A stretch of 64,000 nucleotides of DNA, taken from contig NZ_FMAF01000014.1 in NCBI RefSeq assembly GCF_900094565.1, positions 1 through 64,000 of the forward strand, given 5' to 3'. Both the position numbers and the translations under genes were made by a program. Source of the stretch: Martinezella lusitana. GTDB lineage: Bacteria > Pseudomonadota > Alphaproteobacteria > Rhizobiales > Rhizobiaceae. Below are positions 7,657-16,250 of the stretch, one piece after another (position 1 is the stretch's first letter; each line of letters opens with the position of its first letter). Below the pieces are notes generated by a model, which worked only from the letters and a program-made list of their open reading frames with translations, was not told the DNA's origin and ran no database searches.

Positions 7657-8991
7657 TCACATCATCTCAGCTGGTCGGATAGCCGAGCCGTCACTGAAAC
7701 GGCTCAATCTGTAGGGTGCCGGATCGACGAAAGGGTCTTCGTCAAGAGCCAATTCGCTTGCGAGGCGTCCGGCGCCTGGTCCGATGCCGAAGCCGTGGCC
7801 ACTGAAACTGGAAGCGATGACGAGGCCGGCCACCTTGTCGACCTTCGATATGACCGGGATCAGATCCGGCGACGTATCGATCATTCCGCCCCAGGAGCGG
7901 GCTACACCGATGCCTCCAAGAGCCGGAAACTCCTTCACGGCAGTTATCAAGGCTTGCTTGACCAGTTGGGCATCCGGCGCCGGGTCCAGGATCCGTATTT
8001 TCTCGAACGGCGATACCTGATCATTGTCCCAGCCGCCCCAAGCCTCGGGGCCATTCCAGAAACTGCCATTGAGCCTATATTTGAGTTTCTTTGCGATCTT
8101 GCTGCGATACATCTGATAGAATTTGGTAGCGTAGCGCATGCCTTGTGGGGCGATGCTGACCGTCCCGCGGCCGGGAATGGCAAGCGTATAGGTTCCATCG
8201 ATGCGTCGCCGCAGCGCCAGATCCGAAACGTGGGCGCAGCCCGCACCGAGGACATCGGGAGCAGCCGTCGTCTGCAAGGCCGTGCCGCCAATGTTTGCGG
8301 CCGGAAGATCGATCCCGTGATGGCGGCAGAAGCGGGAGGTCCAGGCACCACCGGCGCAAACAACCGCGCTCGCCTTGATCAGGCCGTGTTCGGTCCAAAC
8401 CCCTGCCACTCGCCCGTTGGTAATCTCCAGGCCGCGAGCGGCGCAATTCTGATGCAGCGAGACGCCGATCTGCTTGGCGCCTTCGGCCATGGCTGGAGCG
8501 GCCAAGCTTGGCTCGGCCTTGCCATCGGTTGGCGACCACACGCCTCCGAGCCAGGACGAACTGCTGAGGGGCGAGCGCTTCTTCATTTCGGACGCGGTGA
8601 GGATTTGGCTGTGGAATCCCTGTTCCCGCGCCGCTGCACCCCATTTCTCCCAGCGATCCAGGTCGGCCTGATGGCGGGTGCAGTATAGGATGCCGGCACG
8701 GCGGAAACCGAGGTCGCGGCCGAGCTCCGGACCGAGCTGCTCCCATCGCTGTAAGCTGTACATGGCCAGCGCCAACTCATACGGGTCGCGGTTCTGCTGC
8801 CGGACCCATCCCCAATTGCGGCTCGATTGCTCGCCGCCGACGATACCCTTGTCGATCAGCGCCACGGACACTCCCTTGCGGGCAAGCTCATAGGCAGTGG
8901 ATACGCCAACGATACCTGCTCCGATCACGACGACATCCACTTCGCTGGGGAAGCCTGGGCTGTCGGAAACTGCTTCGACGTCAGTCGGCAT
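7657..8991 (-). CDS. FAD-dependent D-amino-acid oxidase/dehydrogenase-like protein (DAO family)
   Basis: The 444-residue protein begins with a dinucleotide-binding motif (VDVVVIGAGIVGVSTAYEL) and ends with the DAO-type segment VIASSFSGHGFGIGPGAG that holds the flavin. Such enzymes oxidise amines or amino acids to imines with FAD. The ATG at 8991 lies inside the end of the upstream GntR gene (stop 8981-8983), an 11-base overlap, so the two are co-transcribed and probably coupled. An upstream extension of the frame runs through the GntR gene in another frame and is rejected. The divergent zinc deacylase at 10272 suggests that an N-acyl or modified amino acid is first deacylated and then oxidised. 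The exact substrate is unknown. Confidence 0.78.
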   Translation of the reverse strand: MPTDVEAVSDSPGFPSEVDVVVIGAGIVGVSTAYELARKGVSVALIDKGIVGGEQSSRNWGWVRQQNRDPYELALAMYSLQRWEQLGPELGRDLGFRRAGILYCTRHQADLDRWEKWGAAAREQGFHSQILTASEMKKRSPLSSSSWLGGVWSPTDGKAEPSLAAPAMAEGAKQIGVSLHQNCAARGLEITNGRVAGVWTEHGLIKASAVVCAGGAWTSRFCRHHGIDLPAANIGGTALQTTAAPDVLGAGCAHVSDLALRRRIDGTYTLAIPGRGTVSIAPQGMRYATKFYQMYRSKIAKKLKYRLNGSFWNGPEAWGGWDNDQVSPFEKIRILDPAPDAQLVKQALITAVKEFPALGGIGVARSWGGMIDTSPDLIPVISKVDKVAGLVIASSFSGHGFGIGPGAGRLASELALDEDPFVDPAPYRLSRFSDGSAIRPAEMM

Positions 8992-9997
8992 GGCTTTCGG
9001 GTTCCTTTCCGGAAGTACGGGGACGAGCGATGGGGCCAGCGCCTTCGAGCAGGGGTCGAAGAAGCCGCTCGATGTCGCCGGGGTCGGGGGTGTGGCGATA
9101 TTCGATGGCGGGCATGCCTGGTGGAAGCAACTCCAAGACGGCTTCGGCACCGGAAGAATAGACAACGACGTCGTTGTCAGTGAGCGCCGCCCCCAACTCA
9201 TCGCTGTCGACCATCGCCGCATTGAGCACTGCGACATGAGGTGCGAACCGGCGGACGCCGGAGCTCAAAATCGGCAGAAAGTCCGGGAAGAGCGACACGG
9301 CGATAACCCGGGCGCGGGGATCGATCGACGCGAGCGCGCGGCGCGTATCCTCTGATGGGATCAGGCCGATCGCGACGACGCGCTGCCCCGGAAGCAGAGC
9401 AGACACCTCCCGCTGGAGCACGAGCGAGGCCACGACAAAGTCGGCAGCGGCGGCCCGGTGAAGCGCGCCTTCGTCCTTGGTGAGTGCGTCGAAGGTGACA
9501 GGCTCGATCATCACGCCCGATCCGAGTATCGAGGTGGCCACTCGAGCATAGGCTGCGGTGGTATGGGCGAAGTTGCCGACCATCACCAGCTGCCAGGTTC
9601 GCCCGCCGCTGCTCCTCGCGGTCAAGCGCGTCGCGATCAGTCCTGCGATGTCGCTGTTGCTCAGGCCCAGAGCCAGGCCCTGATCCAGGACTGCGTCCAC
9701 ACGCCTGTGAAAGTCCTGGAGGCGCTGGTCGATTGGGTCCGCGGGGCGAGCGACGAACGTGCCAGAGCCCACCCGCCCCTCGATGAGCCCGGCCTCTTTT
9801 ATCTCGCGGTAGACCTGGACGATCGTCATTGGCGCCACGCCGGTCTCGTCCGCCAGATCGCGGACGGACGGAAGGCGGTCGCCCGGTTTCAGGTCGCCAG
9901 ACGAAATTCCCCATTGAATCAAGCCCCGCAATTGGACGCCGAGGGGCACCGGCAGGGCGCGGTCGAGCACGAGGCGGATTGGATTCTGCGTTTTCAT
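8981..9997 (-). CDS. GntR family transcriptional regulator
   Basis: The 338-residue protein has an N-terminal GntR winged helix (about residues 8-75, with LPSVRDLADETGVAPMTI and GLIEGRVGSGTFV). A long C-terminal domain ends near residue 325 and shows alternating strands and helices reminiscent of a ligand-binding Rossmann-like domain. It is not an FCD domain. The start is the ATG at 9997 (MKTQNPIRL); an in-frame codon at 10033 would add an unusual hydrophobic leader. Inverted repeats over and upstream of the start suggest autoregulation and control of the divergent deacylase gene. Confidence 0.8.
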   Translation of the reverse strand: MKTQNPIRLVLDRALPVPLGVQLRGLIQWGISSGDLKPGDRLPSVRDLADETGVAPMTIVQVYREIKEAGLIEGRVGSGTFVARPADPIDQRLQDFHRRVDAVLDQGLALGLSNSDIAGLIATRLTARSSGGRTWQLVMVGNFAHTTAAYARVATSILGSGVMIEPVTFDALTKDEGALHRAAAADFVVASLVLQREVSALLPGQRVVAIGLIPSEDTRRALASIDPRARVIAVSLFPDFLPILSSGVRRFAPHVAVLNAAMVDSDELGAALTDNDVVVYSSGAEAVLELLPPGMPAIEYRHTPDPGDIERLLRPLLEGAGPIARPRTSGKEPESHAD

Positions 9998-10019
9998 TGT
10001 TACATAGTAATAGAACAAT
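9996..10019. promoter_or_regulatory. Inverted repeat over the GntR start codon, candidate autoregulatory operator
   Basis: ATTGTT (9996-10001) and AACAAT (10014-10019) form 6-bp arms of a 24-bp palindrome, and an inner TTAC-ATA-GTAA repeat lies at 10000-10010. The site covers the ATG of the GntR gene, where bound repressor would block its expression. Confidence 0.45.
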
Positions 10020-10089
10020 ATTAGGCTCGTCAATGACGAAGCGTCCAGAAACGCAGCGTGTGTGCGCTATCTTTCTTTGGTCGCGTGCG

Positions 10090-10135
10090 TTGACAGATCA
10101 GCAATTGATACATAATCGTTATATAAAACTATAAC
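10090..10135 (+). promoter_or_regulatory. Candidate promoter and operator for the zinc deacylase gene
   Basis: TTGACA at 10090-10095 is a consensus -35 box; CATAAT at 10111-10116 or TAATCG at 10113-10118 could be the -10 box (15 or 17 base spacing). An inverted repeat GTTATA-N6-TATAAC (10118-10135) directly overlaps or follows the -10 region, a good place for a GntR repressor. The gene starts at 10272, so a leader of about 130 bases is implied. Confidence 0.4.
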
Positions 10136-10271
10136 AAATGAGAGCCCTTCCAGGATGACAAAATTCCTTCAAGCCGTGCCGCCGCGGAGAATTTTGCCCG
10201 GGCCGCCGCTATCGCCGTCAGGCTGCCGTCACCTCATCGATTTCTGCATATCCGCCAGCTAGGAGACCAGC

Positions 10272-11204
10272 ATGCAAAACCTACCTGAACTTAAGACCGG
10301 GCGCCCACGCATCGAGCAGGGATTCCTGCGTCCGATACCCGAGATCGAGATTCCCTTCGGCCTTGTTGAAGGGGCTAAGCCGGGACCGTGCCTCATCGTC
10401 ACTGCAGGCGTGCACGCTTCGGAATATTGTTCAATCGAGGCTGCTGTCCGTCTGATGCATACGGACCCGCAGAAGCTCTGCGGGACCCTTCTTGTTCTCC
10501 CGATTCTCAATGTCACGGGGTTCCGGGCGCGCAGCATCTACGTGATGCCGGAAGACGGCAACAACCTGAACCGCATGTTTCCCGGACAGCCGGACGGCAG
10601 CGCGGGCCAGCGGCTTGCACACTGGCTCGTGACCGAGGTATTCCCGAAGGCGGACGCCTATCTCGACCTGCACGGCGGTGACATGAGCGAGAGCCTGACG
10701 CCTTTCACGATCTATCCCGGCGGCCACGCGCCGTCCGAAGCGCTGGCCGCTGCCTTCGGCCTGCCGATTTCGGTTGGATCGCAATCGAAGAGCAACACGA
10801 TCAGCGCGGCCGGCGCGCTTGGTATACCGAGCGTGCTTGTCGAGATCGGCTGCAACGGTCTTTGGGACGAGGCCAGCGTTACCGCCATGATGGATGGAAT
10901 CGGGCGCATTATGCATCACATGCACATGACCGAAGGCGCCACCAACCCAGTCATTGCCCCGCGGCTCATGACGATGAGCGTGCCGCTCGCACCCGTGTCC
11001 GGCCTTTGGTACAGCGCGAAACGCCTGTCCGATCCAATCGCCATCGGCGACAGACTCGGCGAAATTCGCGACGTGTTCGGGACCGTGCTGGCGACAATCG
11101 TGGCCGAAAAGCCAGGCGAAGTCCTTTACCAACTCACCACCCTGGCTGTGAACGCCGGCGAGGCGCTTGTCGGCATCGGTATTCCGGTCGAGACGACGTC
11201 CTGA
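10272..11204 (+). CDS. Succinylglutamate desuccinylase/aspartoacylase family zinc deacylase
   Basis: The 310-residue protein has the M14-like zinc site: His48 and Glu51 in AGVHASEYCS, His134 in LDLHGGD, and probable catalytic base Glu191 in VLVEIGCNG. The family removes acyl groups from N-acyl amino acids. It reads divergently from the GntR-oxidase pair, suggesting that all three serve one compound. The C-terminal 70 residues form the small beta domain typical of this family. The ATG at 10272 follows an AGGAG-like segment (CTAGGAGACCAGC). It is a distant paralogue of the deacylase at 61743. Confidence 0.78.
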   Translation: MQNLPELKTGRPRIEQGFLRPIPEIEIPFGLVEGAKPGPCLIVTAGVHASEYCSIEAAVRLMHTDPQKLCGTLLVLPILNVTGFRARSIYVMPEDGNNLNRMFPGQPDGSAGQRLAHWLVTEVFPKADAYLDLHGGDMSESLTPFTIYPGGHAPSEALAAAFGLPISVGSQSKSNTISAAGALGIPSVLVEIGCNGLWDEASVTAMMDGIGRIMHHMHMTEGATNPVIAPRLMTMSVPLAPVSGLWYSAKRLSDPIAIGDRLGEIRDVFGTVLATIVAEKPGEVLYQLTTLAVNAGEALVGIGIPVETTS

Positions 11205-11463
11205 CGGGAAGCAGCGGCCATCGGCATGCCCCGCCGTCGACAACGATGTCACGCCCGGAGCATGCGATCCGCCGGGCGCCGGGGTGAATTTGCATATGCC
11301 AAGGGAGCCGCGCGTGAAGCCGGCGGCGACGCCGCGGCAATAGGGTGATCCGCTGAGCGACATCCTTCTCCCTGTATCTCCTCGCGGCGCCGGATAGCTG
11401 AGCCGCCCATGCCTTGTCGCAAGCTGTTGCTTGCAGAAAGCCGAATGCAAGAGAATGCCGCCA

Positions 11464-12249
11464 CTATCGGAAACGGCTTGGTGGAGCGCCGTTCCTGTCC
11501 TTGACCCGTCGTGAAAAATGCGCCGGGCTCCGGAATCCGCAGCGATGGGATATCTCGTCGATTGTCAGGCTGGTGGACTGCAGCATGTGGATACCCGCAT
11601 CCAGCCTTCTCTCCCACAAATAATGCATCGGCGGCACGCCGAGATACGTCTTGAAAAGATGAATGAGGTAGTTTGCGTTTGTCCCGGCGAGGCTCGCGAG
11701 CTTTGCAACCGTCCACGATCGTGAATATTCACTGTCGAGCGCCTTTTTTGCCACGATAACCGCCTTCGGCAATGGCCTCGTTCGCCCCGCAAGCTGGGTG
11801 CCTCGAATATATTCCGCAAGGATCGTCCGGCCGAGCGAATTGCGCATGTGGTTGGTGACATCATGCTCGGGCGGGGAATAGGATTCCTGCGGCAAGGAGA
11901 GAGCGCCGGCGAAGAGCGATGGCATCAAGGGAGGAATCGGCTGGGCGGCCGGCAAATTTTCCAGTACCGACCAGTCGTCCTCCGACAGCGCATCCGGGGA
12001 GAAGTGGCACCACATTGTCTGAACCTTTTGGTCGGTGTTCGACAGCGCGTGGAGATCGACGTGATACGCCTGCAATGTGGCGCAGGGCGCATGCACAACA
12101 CGCACACGGCCGTCGACGATGAACCGCACCGACCCCTTCATAACGAGCGACACCTCGACACGTGGTTCGCCGAAATAGGTGCCGGCAGGATTGTTGTCGC
12201 TTGTCGCCTTATGAAAGTGAAAATTATAGTCTCGACTTAAAATCTCCAT
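11464..12249 (-). CDS. AraC family transcriptional regulator
   Basis: The 261-residue protein has an N-terminal cupin-like sensing domain (the segment FGEPRVEVSLVMKGSVRF is typical) and two C-terminal AraC helix-turn-helix units (about residues 165-255, with WTVAKLASLAGTNANYLI and LTIDEISHRCGFRSPAHFSR). The start at 12249 has GGAGGAAGG a few bases upstream. It reads divergently from the purine permease gene across 399 bases and is its likely activator. Its 3' end is convergent with the zinc deacylase gene. Confidence 0.82.
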   Translation of the reverse strand: MEILSRDYNFHFHKATSDNNPAGTYFGEPRVEVSLVMKGSVRFIVDGRVRVVHAPCATLQAYHVDLHALSNTDQKVQTMWCHFSPDALSEDDWSVLENLPAAQPIPPLMPSLFAGALSLPQESYSPPEHDVTNHMRNSLGRTILAEYIRGTQLAGRTRPLPKAVIVAKKALDSEYSRSWTVAKLASLAGTNANYLIHLFKTYLGVPPMHYLWERRLDAGIHMLQSTSLTIDEISHRCGFRSPAHFSRRVKDRNGAPPSRFR

Positions 12250-12648
12250 AACTCGATCCTTCCTCCAGAACAGCCCGCATCCGATGCGTAGAACCCAATT
12301 GCACTCGGTCGGCTGCGGGTTGGTGTGAGAACCTCGGCCTTTGCCAGTTTACGACGGCGTTCCATGTCGATAACAAGCAATATTCGTGCCTAACTCATCG
12401 CATTCTATGTGAACGCTGACCCGCCTGTCTCACTGCAGTTAGGCATTCGTGCCAAGCCCAAAAGTAATCCCTATGCAGCGACCGAAGCCTCTCGGGTGTC
12501 GGAATGCGCATATCTTCCTGAGTTCCAATCAACTTCACGAAGCCGCAGTCATGGCGCCCGCCTTTTCATGACGATATCCAGTTTCATCGCGCTCGATAGA
12601 CAGCAAAAAGCTGCCAACGCGACGTCAAAAGCAGGGGAACGATAGGCA
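12250..12648. other. Intergenic region between AraC regulator and purine permease
   Basis: These 399 bases should contain the promoters of both divergent genes. I see no convincing -35/-10 pair, inverted repeat or RNA. An open frame at 12409-12645 on the plus strand has a GTG start and no recognisable protein features, and is not called. Confidence 0.5.
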
Positions 12649-14016
12649 ATGACAGGCAATGTTTTTTCGGATCAGGAGGGCTCAAAACTATCGGCCCTCA
12701 ATCGATATTTCCGCATCGAAGAGCGGAATTCGTCGATATCGCGCGAGGTCGTAGCCGGTCTCACGACCTTCGGCGCGATGAGCTACATCATCGTGGTCAA
12801 TCCGGCGATCCTGTCGGCCGCGGGCATGAATATGCATTCGCTCATCATCGCCACGGCCCTCGCTTCGATGGTGGGAACCTTGATCATGGCGCTTTGGGCC
12901 AATCTGCCGATCGCGCTCGCCCCGGGTATGGGATCCAATGTGATCTTCGCACAAGTTGTCGTGCTGCAGATGGGAGTATCCTACCAGACCGCCTTCACCA
13001 TGGTCCTGATCGGCGGGATCCTGTTTACGATCCTGTCGCTCACCCGATGGCGCGAGCGGATCGTCCGCGGTTTTCCCGAGCCGATCCGGCTGGGCATACA
13101 ATGCGGCCTCGGTCTTTTCATCGCCTATCTCGGCCTCAAGAACGCCGGCTTGGTGTCTCTGGCCCACGACCGTCTTTCCTTCGGCAATATCGCCGAACCG
13201 GCCGTCATGCTGTCGCTCGTCGGCGTGCTGGCGACGCCGATGCTGCTCGCATTGCGGATACCGGCCGCCTTCCTGATCTCTATCGCCGCTCTGAGTGTCA
13301 TCGGCCTGTTCATCACAGCGCATGGAGCGCCACTGACCACCTTTCCTGATCGCATCGTCGATTTTCCGATCATCCCGAAAGAGCTCTTCTTCGCCTTCGA
13401 TTTCCATGAGTTTTTCACGCACTTCTGGCTCGTTCTGCCGATCACGCTCTACTTCTTCATATCCGATTTCTTCTCCGCGACAGCCACGCTGATCGGTGTG
13501 ACGCGCCGCGGCAAGATCATGGATGAGGACGGCAACATTCCGAGCGCCCGGCAGGCCTACACCGCTGACGGCTTTGCCTCGATTATCGGTGCTGCTTTAG
13601 GCACATCGACCGTCGTGGCTTACGTGGAATCGGCGGCGGGCGTCGAAGCAGGCGGCCGTACGGGCCTGACCGGCATCGTCGTCGCAGTTCTCTTCGGCGT
13701 CTCGCTTTTCTTCTGGCCGCTCATCGGCATCATTCCGGCCCAGGCGACGGCTCCGGCCCTGGTGATGGTCGGCGTTCTGATGATGGAAGGCATTCGCGAC
13801 CTGGACACGTCGCGGCCGGAGAATGCCATTCCGCCTATCCTGATCCTCCTGATCACGGTCGTAACCACCGATCTGATGATGGGATTGGCGATCGGTTGCT
13901 TCGTCTACTCGCTGATCGTTCTGGCGACGCGTCAGTGGCAGAAACTCACCGCGATGCTCGTAACCCTCGATGTCATCTTCATCATCTACATCATTATCGC
14001 CCATCGGGCTTTTTAA
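12649..14016 (+). CDS. NCS2/AzgA-type purine permease
   Basis: The 455-residue protein has 12-14 hydrophobic helices and the features of the AzgA branch of nucleobase permeases: an N-terminal REVVAGLTTFGAMSYIIVVN segment, ALAPGMGSN in helix 3, and the TSTVVAYVESAAGVEAGGRTG region. These proton-coupled carriers import adenine, guanine or hypoxanthine. It is followed after 12 bases by an adenine-deaminase-family gene, so the imported base or a modified adenine is probably deaminated at once. The divergent AraC protein is the likely regulator. Confidence 0.85.
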   Translation: MTGNVFSDQEGSKLSALNRYFRIEERNSSISREVVAGLTTFGAMSYIIVVNPAILSAAGMNMHSLIIATALASMVGTLIMALWANLPIALAPGMGSNVIFAQVVVLQMGVSYQTAFTMVLIGGILFTILSLTRWRERIVRGFPEPIRLGIQCGLGLFIAYLGLKNAGLVSLAHDRLSFGNIAEPAVMLSLVGVLATPMLLALRIPAAFLISIAALSVIGLFITAHGAPLTTFPDRIVDFPIIPKELFFAFDFHEFFTHFWLVLPITLYFFISDFFSATATLIGVTRRGKIMDEDGNIPSARQAYTADGFASIIGAALGTSTVVAYVESAAGVEAGGRTGLTGIVVAVLFGVSLFFWPLIGIIPAQATAPALVMVGVLMMEGIRDLDTSRPENAIPPILILLITVVTTDLMMGLAIGCFVYSLIVLATRQWQKLTAMLVTLDVIFIIYIIIAHRAF

Positions 14017-14028
14017 GGAGCGCGCACG

Positions 14029-15891
14029 ATGAGCCTTCCAAACGACCTCATCCTCAGCGCAAAGGACGATATCGCCATCCGCCAGGATCTCGTCCTGGTG
14101 GCCTTGGGCAAAAGACCGGCGGATCTGGCGATCCGCGTGGGCCGCCTGCTGAATGTTCATACGCGCATGTGGGCTCTTGACCAGGAGATCGTCGTCAAGG
14201 GACGGCGCATCGCCTGGGTCGGCCCTGCCGGCCAATACAAGGGAGAGGTTGCCGGCCGAGTACACTATCCGGACCTGTCGGCCGTTCCCGGCTTCGGCGA
14301 AGTGCACAAGCACATCGAAAGCACGCACCTGACGCCCGAATATGAGGCAGCCCTTGTCCTGCCGAGAGGCAACACCTGGACATGCGAGGCGAGCCACGAA
14401 TTCGCAAATGTCGACGGCCCCAACAATACGGCATTCTGGAAGACGGCCCGCAGCCATGGCGTACCACACAAGGTCTTCATCCAGCCCGGCTCCGCAGTGC
14501 CTCCGAGCGGATGGGAGAGCACCGGCGGCCATTACGGCTATGAGGAGCAGCGCGGTTTCCTGACGGAAGACCTGTCCGTGGTCAGTCTCGACGAGGTCAT
14601 GGATTGGCCGGCGGTCTGGGATCCGCAAAACCCCGCCTATGAGCGGATATGGGGAATGATCCGCGCAACGGTCGAACAGCGCGGCGTTGTCGAGGGGCAT
14701 GGTGCAGGTCTTGTCGAGGCGCATGAAACCAGTGCCTTCGCCGCGTCCGGCATCTCTTCCGACCACGAGATCTGGAGTTTCGAGGACGGCTGGGAGAAAA
14801 TAAACCGTGGCATCTTCATTGAGATCCGCCCCTATAATTTCCCCGAGGTCTTGCCGGGCCTCCTTGAGCGCGGCCTTCCCGATTGGTGCAATATCGCCTT
14901 TACCACGGATGACCGCAGCGCCTCGGAAACGCTGAGAATAGGCGCGAGCGACTACAATCTTCGGTCCGCGATCGAGCACGGCGTCCCGCCCGAAACCGCC
15001 ATTCAATGCGTCACGCTCAATCCGGCCAGACATATGCGCATCGACGCATGGGTGGGCAGCATTACACCCGGCCGCTATGCGGATCTCGTGCTGCTCGACG
15101 ATGTGGGGTCCGTTTCCATCTCAGCCGTTTACGCAGACGGCTTGCTCGTTTCCGAAGGCAAGCAATATCTCGGACCGCAACCCGACATTTCCTGGCCGGA
15201 ATGGGCGAGCGAAACGCTGAACATCGGACGCCTCCTGACTGCGGCGGATTTTGCCGTTCGGGCTCCCAGCGACCGCCACAGCGTACAAGCCGCCCTCCTG
15301 CGCCCCTTTCACTGGAATCAGGACTTTCTGACCACGGAACTGAAGGTTGAAAACGGTGAGGTCCAGCGGGACACGGCGCGGAAGATTACGAAATTCGCAA
15401 TCATCGACCGCTATAGCGGCAACGGAAAGCTGGCATCGATGTTCTGGCTGGGCTGCGGTCCGGCGGATCCGGACACTGCGCTTGCTTGCTCCGTCGCCCA
15501 TGATTCACACAATGTCTGGACGGTGGGCTCCTCCGACCGTGCGATGGCGATGGCCGTAAATCACCTGCAGGAAATAGCCGGCGGATGGGTGCTGGTGCAT
15601 CGGGGTGAGATCGTAGCAGAGGTTTGCTACGAGATCGGCGGCCTGATGACGGCGCGCTCGGCCGAGGAACTTGATCGAGAAATGCAGCAGCTATACTCAG
15701 CCGCGGAAAAGATCGAGTGGATGTACGAGCCTTCCGCTACCAAGATCTGGAAACCGGGCTTTCCGGAAACGCTGATATTCGCCACCCTGACTTGCCTGCC
15801 CTGGCGCTGGGTATTCGTCGCGCCGAGCGATGAGGTGCCGTCAGGACTTGTCAACGTCAACACAGGCCAATCGCATCCCGTCGTCTGGTGA
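14029..15891 (+). CDS. Adenine deaminase family amidohydrolase
   Basis: The 620-residue protein matches the adenine deaminase family (COG1001) over its length: metal site GEVHKHIES (near residue 90), EASHEFANV, VEGHGAGL, SSDHEIWSFEDG, FTTDDRSASE and the closing PGRYADLVLLDD. Members include manganese/iron adenine deaminase and N6-methyladenine deaminase. The usual DAHVHIESS is replaced by GEVHKHIEST, keeping both histidines and the glutamate, so the enzyme looks active but may prefer a modified purine. The C-terminal 200 residues form the substrate-closing domain of the family. It lies 12 bases behind the purine permease, giving a two-gene purine salvage or catabolic operon. Confidence 0.78.
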   Translation: MSLPNDLILSAKDDIAIRQDLVLVALGKRPADLAIRVGRLLNVHTRMWALDQEIVVKGRRIAWVGPAGQYKGEVAGRVHYPDLSAVPGFGEVHKHIESTHLTPEYEAALVLPRGNTWTCEASHEFANVDGPNNTAFWKTARSHGVPHKVFIQPGSAVPPSGWESTGGHYGYEEQRGFLTEDLSVVSLDEVMDWPAVWDPQNPAYERIWGMIRATVEQRGVVEGHGAGLVEAHETSAFAASGISSDHEIWSFEDGWEKINRGIFIEIRPYNFPEVLPGLLERGLPDWCNIAFTTDDRSASETLRIGASDYNLRSAIEHGVPPETAIQCVTLNPARHMRIDAWVGSITPGRYADLVLLDDVGSVSISAVYADGLLVSEGKQYLGPQPDISWPEWASETLNIGRLLTAADFAVRAPSDRHSVQAALLRPFHWNQDFLTTELKVENGEVQRDTARKITKFAIIDRYSGNGKLASMFWLGCGPADPDTALACSVAHDSHNVWTVGSSDRAMAMAVNHLQEIAGGWVLVHRGEIVAEVCYEIGGLMTARSAEELDREMQQLYSAAEKIEWMYEPSATKIWKPGFPETLIFATLTCLPWRWVFVAPSDEVPSGLVNVNTGQSHPVVW

Positions 15892-16250
15892 ACCGAACGG
15901 CGAGTATCGACCTGGGTCGAGTTGTCGATGGTTTGCAAGGTCCTCTGGCTCAAATCGATATAGCCCAGATCATAGTGCATGGAGCTGACGGAGCTTCGTG
16001 ACGATCTCTTCCGCTTTATGTCGCTGCCATTTCAATGCGCTCCTGAGGCCCATAAGCCATACCTAAAAAAGGATCGCTTTTCAGCGGCAGACCAGGTTTC
16101 AGAAACGTGAAGAGCTGGTCCGAGTTCAGTGTCCCGTCAGTGAAGGGTGATAGCCATGACTGTCAGTTGGTTATGCTCAAAAGGAACCAGCGCGTTTATG
16201 AGATTTGCCAATAGGATAGACGGGAGAATATTTCCCGCGAGCTAAAGCGA
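15892..16250. other. Intergenic region with transposon debris
   Basis: These 359 bases between the deaminase and ATP-grasp genes contain a short IS3-type transposase fragment (separate entry) and, immediately downstream of it on the minus strand, a frame reading MHYDLGYIDL (from 15980). That phrase reminds me of the C-terminal tail of DDE transposases, but this is from memory and uncertain. Nothing else is recognisable. Confidence 0.4.
15970..16030 (-). mobile_element. Fragment of IS3-family transposase OrfA
   Basis: On the minus strand one frame reads WQRHKAEEIVTKLRQLHA and then stops (TGA at 15970-15972). This matches the N terminus of IS3-family OrfA helix-turn-helix proteins (KRHKPEEIVAKLR type). 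Only about 20 codons remain, so it is a dead relic. Confidence 0.55.

Noticed and set aside
12409..12645. 78-codon plus-strand frame in the AraC/permease gap
   Set aside because: GTG start without ribosome site, no domain, composition like a chance frame.
12250..12648. Purine riboswitch before the purine permease
   Set aside because: No three-way junction pattern or conserved loop sequence was found, and the divergent AraC gene is a sufficient explanation for control.
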